64,000 nucleotides of DNA from Rhodoferax sp. Its GTDB lineage: Bacteria > Pseudomonadota > Gammaproteobacteria > Burkholderiales > Burkholderiaceae_C. The translations under genes were made by a program, and so were the position numbers. Below are positions 43,786-50,803 of this stretch, piece after piece; position 1 is the stretch's first letter; each line of letters starts with the position of its first letter. The notes beneath the pieces are model-generated. The model was not told the DNA's origin and searched no databases. It saw only the letters and a program-made list of their open reading frames with translations. Location: NCBI RefSeq assembly GCF_030697375.1, contig NZ_JAUYQD010000108.1, positions 1 through 64,000 of the forward strand, in the 5' to 3' direction.

Positions 43786-44376
43786 ATGGACATCAAGCGT
43801 GTGTTGCTCATTCAAGGGCACCCCGACGCGTTGCTTCCCCACCTCTGCCATGCGCTGGCCGATGCCTACGCCCAAGGTGCCGAGGAGGCGGGTATTGAAG
43901 TGCGCCGGGTGGATCTGGCCCGGCTGGATTTTCCCCTGCTGCGCAGCCAGGCCGATTGGGAGACGGGCAGCCTGCCCCCCAGTTTGCAGGCCGCGCAGGA
44001 CAACATCGCCTGGGCGCAGCACATCGTGCTGTTCTTCCCGCTGTGGTTGGGCGATATGCCGGCGCTGCTCAAAGGCTTTTTGGAGCAGGTGGCGCGGCCC
44101 AATTTTGCTTTTCGCTCCGAAGGCGGTAACCCGTTTGGGCGCAAGGGGCTGTCGGGGCGTAGCGCCCGCGTGGTGGTCACCATGGGCATGCCCGCGCTGG
44201 TGTACCGCTGGTATTACCGCGCCCACAGCCTCAAGTCCCTGGAGCGCAACGTGCTGGGCTTTGTGGGCATGGCCCCCGTCCATGAGACCTTGATTGGCAT
44301 GGTGGACAAACTCGACGAGGCCGCCGCCAGCCAATGGCTGGCCAAGATGCGCAGCCTGGAGAGCAAGGGTGCATAA
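43786..44376 (+). CDS. NAD(P)H-dependent oxidoreductase, flavodoxin_2 family
   Basis: 196 aa from ATG 43786 with GGAGG upstream. The N-terminus is a flavodoxin-like fold (RVLLIQGHPDALLPHLCHALADAYAQGA, FMN phosphate loop). FPLWLGDMPALLKGFLEQV near residue 85 is the quinone-reductase/MdaB-type active-site loop. Probably an FMN or FAD quinone reductase. It is divergent from the DsbG-like gene. The open frame before the ATG is shadow. Confidence 0.82.
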   Translation: MDIKRVLLIQGHPDALLPHLCHALADAYAQGAEEAGIEVRRVDLARLDFPLLRSQADWETGSLPPSLQAAQDNIAWAQHIVLFFPLWLGDMPALLKGFLEQVARPNFAFRSEGGNPFGRKGLSGRSARVVVTMGMPALVYRWYYRAHSLKSLERNVLGFVGMAPVHETLIGMVDKLDEAAASQWLAKMRSLESKGA

Positions 44377-44396
44377 GGGGGCCTAAGGCCACGGCA

Positions 44397-44813
44397 CTAC
44401 CAGCGCAACTGAATGCAGGCAAACGTCCACCGGATTTCTCCCAGTGTTCCGGGTGCAATGCTGAGCCAGTGTTCGTCCGGGTCCGGGTTGCCTGCGAGCT
44501 GAATCAATGCGCCACTGCCCATATTGCCCCGGTGGAAGGATGCATACAGCCAGCGCGTCTCCTCCTGCTCGCAGTCAAACTCCGATTGCGTTTGCATCGA
44601 CAAATAGGGGCTGAGGCCTGCGGTGATGCGGGTTTCCTTGTAGTCAATCAAGTCGGAAAGTTTCACCCTGGCGCCCACTCGGCGGGCGGAGTTGGGGTCA
44701 ACGTAGTAGGTCAATGTGGAGTCCGCATAGACCCGAAACCACGCCGCCCAGAGCTCACCACCGGTGCACAGCAGGGCCGTGGCCAGGACGATGAGCCCCC
44801 TGATTTTTTTCAC
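44397..44813 (-). CDS. Small secreted protein, surface-adhesin E-like fold
   Basis: 138 aa from GTG 44813 (MKKIRGLIVLATALLCTGGELWA signal peptide, AAGGA upstream). The mature part (YYVDPNSARRVGARVKLSDLIDYKETR, then SEFDCEQEETRWLYASFH, with paired Cys) matches the short SURF/adhesin E-like proteins common in Comamonadaceae. The role is unknown. The frame is open to 44873 but the extra residues would bury the signal peptide. Confidence 0.65.
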   Translation of the reverse strand: MKKIRGLIVLATALLCTGGELWAAWFRVYADSTLTYYVDPNSARRVGARVKLSDLIDYKETRITAGLSPYLSMQTQSEFDCEQEETRWLYASFHRGNMGSGALIQLAGNPDPDEHWLSIAPGTLGEIRWTFACIQLRW

Positions 44814-44898
44814 TGCGGTGGTTCCTTGTGTGCTGTGGCTGTGCATTTTGAAATCGCCGCACCGCCAAGGCATTGCGAAATTTCAAGCGCACCAGCCC

Positions 44899-45873
44899 TC
44901 ACTGAAACTGCTTGCGGTAGGCCGAAGGCGTGGTGCCAAACGCCGCCATGAAGTGTTGGCGTAGCGAGGTGGCTGCGCCCACCCCGGCGCGCTGGGCCAC
45001 GGCGTCGATCGACAAATCGGTGGTTTCCAGCAGGCTTTGGGCCAAGGCCAGGCGCTGGTTCAGCAGCCACTGGCCCACGGTGGCGCCGGTGATCTGGCGA
45101 AAGTGCCGGGTAAAGGTGCGCCGCCCCATGGCCGCGCGCTCGGCCAGCGAGTCCAGGCTGTGGGCCTGCTCCAGATGGGCATTCACCCACTCCAGCACCT
45201 GGGACAGGCGGTGGTTGGCGCCCGTGGTGGGCAAGGCGCGTTCGATGTACTGCGCCTGCCCGCCCTGGCGGTGCGGCGCCAGCACCATGCGCCGCGCCAC
45301 GCGGTTGGCCACCTCGGCACCCCAGTCGGTGCGCAGCAGGTGCAGGCAGCAGTCCAGCCCGGCGGCGGTGCCTGCCGAAGTCACCACGCTGCCATCGTCC
45401 ACGTACAGCACCTCGGGGTTGACGGCGATGGTGGGGAAGGCCTGGGCAAACTGGTCGGCCAGTTGCCAATGGGTGGTGGCCGGGCGGGCGTCCAGCAAAC
45501 CGGCGTGCGCCAGCACAAAAGCCCCCAGGCACAGGCCCACCATGCGCGCACCGTTGGCATGGGCTTGGCGCAGCGCCTGCAACACAGCCTCGTTGGGTCG
45601 TTCGGCAGGGTCGCGCCAGGACGGAACAATCACCGTCCCCGCACCCTGCAAGCCGTCCAGGCCAAACGGGGCCTGCACATGCACCCCGGCGGTGCTGCGC
45701 AGCGGGCCAGGCTCAGCCGCGCACACCCGCACCTCAAACAAGGGCACTCCGGCATCGCTGCGGTCCTCGGCAAACACCAGGCAGGGCACCGACAGGTGGA
45801 ACAGGCTGATCTGGTCAAACGCCAGCACGGCAATGGTGTGCGGCGCCAATGGGGTGGGGTCAGGTGTGGACAT
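44899..45873 (-). CDS. GlxA/FtrA-type AraC regulator
   Basis: 324 aa. Residues 1-190 form a DJ-1/PfpI-like domain (IAVLAFDQISLFHLSVPCLVFAED; GLCLGAFVLAHAGLLDARPATTHW with the nucleophile-elbow Cys). Residues 225-324 form an AraC double helix-turn-helix (LERAAMGRRTFTRHFRQITGATVGQWL and AVAQRAGVGAATSLRQHF). It is divergent from the isochorismatase-like gene, which it may control. Confidence 0.87.
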   Translation of the reverse strand: MSTPDPTPLAPHTIAVLAFDQISLFHLSVPCLVFAEDRSDAGVPLFEVRVCAAEPGPLRSTAGVHVQAPFGLDGLQGAGTVIVPSWRDPAERPNEAVLQALRQAHANGARMVGLCLGAFVLAHAGLLDARPATTHWQLADQFAQAFPTIAVNPEVLYVDDGSVVTSAGTAAGLDCCLHLLRTDWGAEVANRVARRMVLAPHRQGGQAQYIERALPTTGANHRLSQVLEWVNAHLEQAHSLDSLAERAAMGRRTFTRHFRQITGATVGQWLLNQRLALAQSLLETTDLSIDAVAQRAGVGAATSLRQHFMAAFGTTPSAYRKQFQ

Positions 45874-45988
45874 GGCCCGATTCTATCGAAGATCGTCATT
45901 CGGGCCACTGTTGCAAGGGCACTGAAAACCAAACAATACCTGCCATGGACGGCACGTTGCCGTCCCCAACCCCAAAGGAAAAATCACC

Positions 45989-46606
45989 ATGTCCACCACC
46001 CCCCGCCGCGCCTTGCTGGTTATCGATGTGCAAGAGGCCTATGTCACCGGCAGCTTGCGTATTGAGCACCCGCCCATTGAGCAGTCTTTGCACAACATCG
46101 GCCTGGCCATGGACGCGGCCCGCGCCCACGGCATCCCCGTGGTGGTGGTGCAGCACACCGGCTTTGGTGTGGACAGCCCCAATTGGCCCTTGCATGCGGT
46201 GGTGGCCAGCCGCCCTAAAGACCACCACATCGACAAAACGCTGCCCAGCGTGTTCGCCCAAACCGACCTGGCCGACTGGATGGCACAGCAGGGCATCAAC
46301 ACCCTGACCGTGGTGGGCTATATGACCCAAAACTGCAATGCCTCCACCGTGTACGAAGCCCACCACAGGGGCGTGAACGTGGAATATTTGTCCGACGCCA
46401 CCGGCGCCGTGCCCTACGCCAACCGCGCCGGCCGCGCCAGCGCCGAGGAAATCCACCGCGTGCTCAGCGTGATCTTCGAATCCAACTTTGGCGCAGTGCT
46501 CAGCACGCAGGAGTGGATGGCTGCCCTGGAAAGTGGGCAAGTGCCGCAGCGTGACAACGTGATGGCCTCGAATCAGCGGGCGCTATCGCACAACACCCCT
46601 ACGTAA
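45989..46606 (+). CDS. Cysteine hydrolase, isochorismatase family
   Basis: 205 aa. Catalytic triad pieces: Asp13 in LLVIDVQEAY, Lys in HHIDKTLPSVF, and Cys in VVGYMTQNCNAST. Such proteins act as amidases (nicotinamidase-, ureidoacrylate- or N-carbamoyl-type). A good RBS (AAAGGAAAA) precedes ATG 45989. It is divergent from an AraC/GlxA-type regulator, a pairing often seen with these hydrolases. Its true substrate is not evident. Confidence 0.83.
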   Translation: MSTTPRRALLVIDVQEAYVTGSLRIEHPPIEQSLHNIGLAMDAARAHGIPVVVVQHTGFGVDSPNWPLHAVVASRPKDHHIDKTLPSVFAQTDLADWMAQQGINTLTVVGYMTQNCNASTVYEAHHRGVNVEYLSDATGAVPYANRAGRASAEEIHRVLSVIFESNFGAVLSTQEWMAALESGQVPQRDNVMASNQRALSHNTPT

Positions 46607-46661
46607 GCGCCCGCGATGGCCGATATGTAAGGAGACAACAGGCCAAAATGAGGAGCACGCC

Positions 46662-46790
46662 ATGAGCAACAAAGCATTGATCTCGATAGTGTGGGTGATC
46701 GGTGTGGCCGTGGTGGTGTCTGCGGCCTATGCGGTGGCGGATGTGCTGCGGTGGTTGGCGCGCTGGGGGCGTGGGGGGATGGCGTCTTAG
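46662..46790 (+). CDS. Small single-pass membrane protein (42 aa)
   Basis: ATG 46662 follows AGGAG at the correct distance. The 42-aa product has one hydrophobic helix (LISIVWVIGVAVVVSAAYAVA) and a basic Gly/Arg tail (RWLARWGRGG). This fits a genuine small membrane protein with positive-inside orientation. It lies 56 bases after the isochorismatase-like gene. Function unknown. Confidence 0.5.
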   Translation: MSNKALISIVWVIGVAVVVSAAYAVADVLRWLARWGRGGMAS

Positions 46791-46874
46791 CGCTGGGTAG
46801 ACGCGGTCGGGTTAAGACTGTTTCCAGACATTCAGATTTGTCGATTGCAGACGCTCAAATATTGACGCACGCCG

Positions 46875-47588
46875 CTAATTGATCGTGGTCGCTTCACGTA
46901 TCCAAGTTTGCGTTTGATTTCGAATCCACTCGGAGTCTGCGGCAGAGCGCAATGGTGAATATGCAAAAAATAATACAAGCTTCCCCTTGATATTTGCAAG
47001 TGTCATTCCGACCAGCATATGCGAATCACGTCTCGCTTGCCCAGTGTTCAATGCCATATTTCCTATTGCCAGCTCACTGATAGCATTTGGTTCGTCATAG
47101 AAAATCCCCAGGGATTTTGTCTCGCCAAGTTTCAAAGATAAGTCCGCAGAATCAGTATTTTCACCCAATTTCTTGGCGATATTGTCCAGTTGACTTTGAA
47201 TCTCACCTTGTAATTTTTCATCGACAAGAGTTCTGCTTCCGCGTACCTTAGATTTGAAATGAGAAAATTCGGCAACTGATACTGTCTTTTTTTCTGTCGC
47301 TCGCAATGCTTGCACCAGAAAGTATCGTTTCATTCTCACTGAAATACCTTGCATAGCAAGTTGAAAATCTGAGTCCTCGACATAGAGCGCAAGAAGTCTA
47401 TGGGGGGGACCAGTGAAGAGTTCGGCGAATTTTCGTAATTCAGGCAATGCGGCTAAAGGTTCGGTAAAGCCGATTGGCTGCGGTAGTGCCAATGTTTCTT
47501 CGCCGACAACAGCGGTAAAGCTAGCGACCTGTGCGTGCCCATAAACGAACTGAAGTGCGACGATTAGTCCAACTAGAAACTTGCGCAT
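46875..47588 (-). CDS. Hypothetical secreted protein, AT-rich gene
   Basis: 237 aa from ATG 47588 (MRKFLVGLIVALQFVYGHAQ, a signal peptide). The mature part has no recognised domain; it is mixed alpha/beta with a GKLVLFFAYSPLRSAADSEWIRNQTQTWI ending that resembles periplasmic proteins monitoring stress or toxicity. Base composition is clearly more AT-rich than its neighbours, suggesting recent transfer. Monocistronic; 47589-47757 holds no gene. Confidence 0.6.
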   Translation of the reverse strand: MRKFLVGLIVALQFVYGHAQVASFTAVVGEETLALPQPIGFTEPLAALPELRKFAELFTGPPHRLLALYVEDSDFQLAMQGISVRMKRYFLVQALRATEKKTVSVAEFSHFKSKVRGSRTLVDEKLQGEIQSQLDNIAKKLGENTDSADLSLKLGETKSLGIFYDEPNAISELAIGNMALNTGQARRDSHMLVGMTLANIKGKLVLFFAYSPLRSAADSEWIRNQTQTWIREATTIN

Positions 47589-47757
47589 TAACAACCCTTT
47601 TTATCAATTAATCTGATTGGACACGCACACCCGTGGAAGTTTGGTTTGCGATACGGTCCATTGGCGGATAGAGAAGTCTGGTTGATAACCTAAGTGAATT
47701 TGGCAGTAAGTGGGTGAGCACTTAGATCGTTTTCCCCTGCTGCCTTTCCACCAGCTA

Positions 47758-47898
47758 TCAACCCAGTATGCGAACCAATCCATAAAGCGAAAGTATTCCG
47801 ATCACCACCAGCAGTACGGTCTTGGTGGAGCGGGAACCGATCAGTGTTCCGATCAGGCTGCAGGCGAGTATGGCGGCGAGGATGTAGCTTGTTTTCAT
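47758..47898 (-). CDS. Small two-helix membrane protein (46 aa)
   Basis: Starts at ATG 47898 (MKTSYILAAILACSLIGTLIGS) and carries a second helix (TVLLVVIGILSLYGLVRIL). A helical hairpin with a basic turn (RSTKT), the shape of small membrane stress proteins. The longer frame up to 48042 is Cys/Arg-rich and unlikely to be translated. Function unknown. Confidence 0.45.
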   Translation of the reverse strand: MKTSYILAAILACSLIGTLIGSRSTKTVLLVVIGILSLYGLVRILG

Positions 47899-48000
47899 GC
47901 CCCGATGGTAAGGCCTGGCTTGGTTTGCAAGATGGCACATCGGAGTGAAATCAATCGATGCAAAAACGCAACACCAGAAGCGGGTGCGTGGACGAATCGT

Positions 48001-48029
48001 TTGACACTGCAAATGTGCCACCGCACAAT
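48001..48029 (+). promoter_or_regulatory. Sigma70-type promoter of the rtcB leader RNA
   Basis: TTGACA (48001-48006, perfect -35), a 17-base spacer, then CACAAT (48024-48029, four of six -10 matches). Transcription would start near 48036, just ahead of the structured RNA. Confidence 0.6.
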
Positions 48030-48035
48030 CGCGCC

Positions 48036-48225
48036 TCATCAATTCCGATTAACCCATTTTTTCCAATGAAAGGAACGACCATGCCCCGTACGGCTATCTG
48101 TATTTTGAAAACTACATAGCCCCGCGCATGACTGCTCGGGGTTACGGCACCTGTTGCCGACCCGAGCCGGTCGTTCCACGTATTGAACCCCGGTGAGGAA
48201 ACTCGCCGGGGTTTTTGTTTTTTTT
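48036..48225 (+). ncRNA. Structured RNA of unknown class upstream of rtcB
   Basis: A perfect 9-bp closing stem, GGAACGACC (48072-48080) with GGTCGTTCC (48169-48177), encloses two arms. Arm 1: ATGC (48081-48084) with GCAT (48126-48129), then GGCTA/TAGCC and TGTA/TACA (48092-48121). Arm 2: CTCGGG/CCCGAG (48135-48166) with inner CGGCA/TGCCG. CAAT/ATTG (48064-48067, 48182-48185) may extend the base. A Rho-independent terminator follows directly. It has no tRNA T-loop, and the frame from ATG 48081 is only a few codons. The fold recalls Y RNAs, which co-occur with rtcB in other bacteria; that link is inference. Confidence 0.65.
48186..48225 (+). terminator. Rho-independent terminator of the structured RNA
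   Basis: AACCCCGG (48186-48193) pairs with CCGGGGTT (48206-48213), followed by T5-G-T8. It lies 65 bases before the rtcB start, so rtcB expression needs read-through or its own promoter. Confidence 0.9.
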
Positions 48226-48289
48226 GGGCCTGACATGGATCGGCCTGCGCAAACACCTCGGCATAACAAACAACCATGAAGAAAATGTT

Positions 48290-49498
48290 ATGCCCATCAA
48301 GCAAACCTTGCACAAGGGACTGGTCCCTGTGCATATTTTTACCGACGATATTCAGCACGAAGCGATTCAACAATTAATCAATATCGCCAACCTGCCTATC
48401 GTCCATCCCCACATCGCGGCCATGCCCGATGTACATGCCGGTATCGGCGCCACGGTGGGCAGTGTGATTCCGACACGCTCGGCCATCATTCCTGCTGCCG
48501 TGGGTGTTGATATCGGTTGCGGCATGAATGCGGTGCGCACCACGCTCACGGCAAGCCAGCTGCCCGACAGCCTGGCGCGCTTGCGCAGTGCCATAGAAGC
48601 CTCGATCCCCGTTGGCTTTGAACAGCACGATTGGGACAAGGTGCGTGGCTCGGCCCACGGACGTGTGGGGCGCCCGCTCAATGACCGCTTGGACCGGATT
48701 GTTGCGAAGCACCAAGGCATCATGAAGATGCAGCGCAAGTTTGCGCAGACCTGGATCTGCCAGATTGGGACGCTGGGCGGCGGCAACCATTTCATCGAGA
48801 TTTGTCTCGATGAAGACCAGCGCGTGTGGGTCATGCTGCATTCCGGTTCGCGCGGCATCGGCAACGTGATTGGCCGCTACTTCATTGCGGCGGCCAAGAA
48901 AGATATGGCACGCCACCACCTCCATGTGCCGGACAAGGACTTGTCCTATTTCAGCGAAGGGTCGCAGTGGTTCGACGACTACGTGGAGGCCGTGGAATGG
49001 GCGCAGGACTATGCACTGATCAACCGCAGTGAAATGCTGCGCCGCACGCTCGATGTATTGGCGCAGCACCTGCCCGCTTTCAAGCTGGACGGTGAAGCGA
49101 TCATCTGCCACCACAACTATGTGGCACGCGAAACACATGGCAATGAACTGCTGTATGTCACCCGCAAGGGCGCGATCTCGGCGCGTGCAGGCGAGCTTGG
49201 CATCATCCCCGGCAGCATGGGGGCCACAAGCTACATCGTGCGTGGCAAGGGCAATCCGGAATCGTTCTGCTCGTGTTCCCACGGTGCGGGCCGGCGCATG
49301 AGCCGAACCGAGGCCAAGCGACGTTTCGACCGATTCGATCTGGCGGACCAGACAGACGGCATTGAGTGCCGAAAAGATGCGGGTGTCATTGATGAAATTC
49401 CCGCAGCCTACAAAGACATCGATGCAGTGATGGCGCACCAGAGTGATCTGGTCGAGGTGGTGCACACGTTGCGCCAAGTCATTTGCGTGAAGGGATAG
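48290..49498 (+). CDS. rtcB: RNA-splicing/repair ligase RtcB
   Basis: GTP- and Mn-dependent ligase that joins RNA 2-prime,3-prime-cyclic phosphate or 3-prime-phosphate ends to 5-prime-OH ends. 402 aa from ATG 48290 (MPIKQTLHKGLVPVHIFTDDI). Signature blocks in order: MPDVHAGIGATVGSVIPT, VGVDIGCGMNA (Mn-binding Cys), GTLGGGNHFIE, MLHSGSRGIGN, and the guanylated His in SFCSCSHGAGRRMSR. It ends YTLRQV-like (HTLRQVICVKG), as in E. coli. Neither rtcA nor the rtcR regulator is nearby. It heads a four-gene operon with a MoxR/VWA pair. Confidence 0.95.
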   Translation: MPIKQTLHKGLVPVHIFTDDIQHEAIQQLINIANLPIVHPHIAAMPDVHAGIGATVGSVIPTRSAIIPAAVGVDIGCGMNAVRTTLTASQLPDSLARLRSAIEASIPVGFEQHDWDKVRGSAHGRVGRPLNDRLDRIVAKHQGIMKMQRKFAQTWICQIGTLGGGNHFIEICLDEDQRVWVMLHSGSRGIGNVIGRYFIAAAKKDMARHHLHVPDKDLSYFSEGSQWFDDYVEAVEWAQDYALINRSEMLRRTLDVLAQHLPAFKLDGEAIICHHNYVARETHGNELLYVTRKGAISARAGELGIIPGSMGATSYIVRGKGNPESFCSCSHGAGRRMSRTEAKRRFDRFDLADQTDGIECRKDAGVIDEIPAAYKDIDAVMAHQSDLVEVVHTLRQVICVKG

Positions 49499-49501
49499 GC
49501 C

Positions 49502-49678
49502 ATGAAGATCACGATCAAAGTACCCAAGCCACGCAACCCGCTCTTTCTGCTGGCCCGAACCCGGCAGGCGGGTGCTCACGAGCCCAAGAACCCGCAGCGC
49601 AGCGAACGCCGCGCCGAAAAACAAGCGCTGCGCCAAATGCTGTCAGGGCGCAAAACCGGAGGTGCCGACGATGTGTAA
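49502..49678 (+). CDS. 58-aa basic protein between rtcB and the MoxR gene
   Basis: ATG 49502 is 3 bases after the rtcB stop, with AAGGGATAGG upstream. The product begins MKITIKVPKPRNPLFLLARTRQAG and becomes highly basic and helical (SERRAEKQALRQMLSGRK). Position and RBS support translation. Basic charge suggests nucleic-acid binding, but no family is recognised. Confidence 0.6.
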   Translation: MKITIKVPKPRNPLFLLARTRQAGAHEPKNPQRSERRAEKQALRQMLSGRKTGGADDV

Positions 49679-49696
49679 GCACCGCTGGAAAACCCC

Positions 49697-50803
49697 ATGC
49701 CATCCAAAAACAAAACCAAGAAAAAAACCATGCAATCCGCTATTCAATTGAACCAAACCCAGGCCATTGATTTCCTGCTCCATGTCGCCGTTGTTCGCCC
49801 CGTGTTCATGTGGGGGCCGCCGGGCATCGGCAAAAGTGCACTGGTGCGGCGCTTTGCCGATGCCGTGGGCATGGAGTGTGTGTCCCTGCTGGGGAGCCAG
49901 CTTGCGCCGGAAGATTTATTGGGCATCCCTAAAATCGACGGTGAGTGTTCACGTTTTTACCCGCCTGCCAATATCGTTCGTCACCAGCCTTTCGTGCTCT
50001 TTCTGGACGAGCTCAACGCCTCGTCGCATGAAATACAAAAGGCGTTCTATTCCCTGATCCTGGAGCAGCGCGTGGGCGAATACCAATTGCCCCAGGGAAC
50101 CATCGTCATCGGTGCCGGCAACCGGGCGAAAGACGCGGCCATTGTCAAACCCATGCCGTCCGCGTTGATCAACCGCCTGGTGCACATTCACCTGCGCACC
50201 GACCACCGGCAATGGCTGGAGTGGGCCATCAACGAAGGCAGCATCCACCCGTGGGTAGTTGAATACATTCAGCTGCGTCCCGACCATTTGTGGAGTGAGC
50301 CACCCAAGCACGAGGAAGCCTTTTCCACACCGCGCAGCTGGCACATGCTGTCGGACGCACTGCATTCGTTTGGGGACCGCATTGGTGATGAAATGGTGGA
50401 GGCGCTGGCCTTTGGGTTGCTGTCGCCCTCCCACGCCGCCCACTTCAAGGCCTATCTCAAGCAAATCCACCAAAAGCACACCTTGCACGCCATCATCAAG
50501 GGCGATGCGTATTGGCCCACCGGCCCCGAGGACCGCGATGTGCTGTATTTCCTGGCGCAGTCCTTCCGCGCGCGCTTGCGCAAGGAGTTGCCCGCCGATG
50601 AGGCATCGGTACGCGGTGTGCACACGGCGCTGGGGATTCGGGCCAAAGACATGCTGCGTGACCTGGCTCGTATCAGCGTGGAAATTGCCCAATCCGTCAT
50701 GGGCGAGGACGAGGCGGGCCAACGCCTGCCGGCCTGGTTTTTGATCGAGGTGGCGCGTGATCTCCCGCGCCTGGCCGGACGCGACAACAAGGTGAACGCG
50801 TGA
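49697..50803 (+). CDS. MoxR-type AAA+ ATPase
   Basis: 368 aa. Walker A WGPPGIGKSALV near residue 39; Walker B VLFLDELNASSHEIQ near 98; sensor GAGNRAKDAA near 140; arginine finger region SALINRLVHIHL near 157. MoxR ATPases act as chaperones that activate a VWA-domain partner, here the next gene, whose GTG start overlaps this stop by 4 bases. Start at ATG 49697 or the internal ATG 49730 (MQSAIQLNQT). Association with rtcB suggests a role in RNA-damage response. Confidence 0.87.
   Translation: MPSKNKTKKKTMQSAIQLNQTQAIDFLLHVAVVRPVFMWGPPGIGKSALVRRFADAVGMECVSLLGSQLAPEDLLGIPKIDGECSRFYPPANIVRHQPFVLFLDELNASSHEIQKAFYSLILEQRVGEYQLPQGTIVIGAGNRAKDAAIVKPMPSALINRLVHIHLRTDHRQWLEWAINEGSIHPWVVEYIQLRPDHLWSEPPKHEEAFSTPRSWHMLSDALHSFGDRIGDEMVEALAFGLLSPSHAAHFKAYLKQIHQKHTLHAIIKGDAYWPTGPEDRDVLYFLAQSFRARLRKELPADEASVRGVHTALGIRAKDMLRDLARISVEIAQSVMGEDEAGQRLPAWFLIEVARDLPRLAGRDNKVNA

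Noticed and set aside
43577-44293. Second long plus-strand frame over the flavodoxin-like gene
   Set aside because: It is an Arg/Cys/Trp-rich shadow of the frame that carries the flavodoxin motifs and the GGAGG site.
48005-48030. Sigma54 promoter (TGGCAC and TGCA on the minus strand) as for RtcR-controlled rtc operons
   Set aside because: It points away from rtcB and the GG-to-GC spacing is about three bases too short.
48072-48177. A tRNA gene upstream of rtcB
   Set aside because: The closing stem is 9 bp, there is no GTTCGA-type T-loop and no anticodon arm of normal size.
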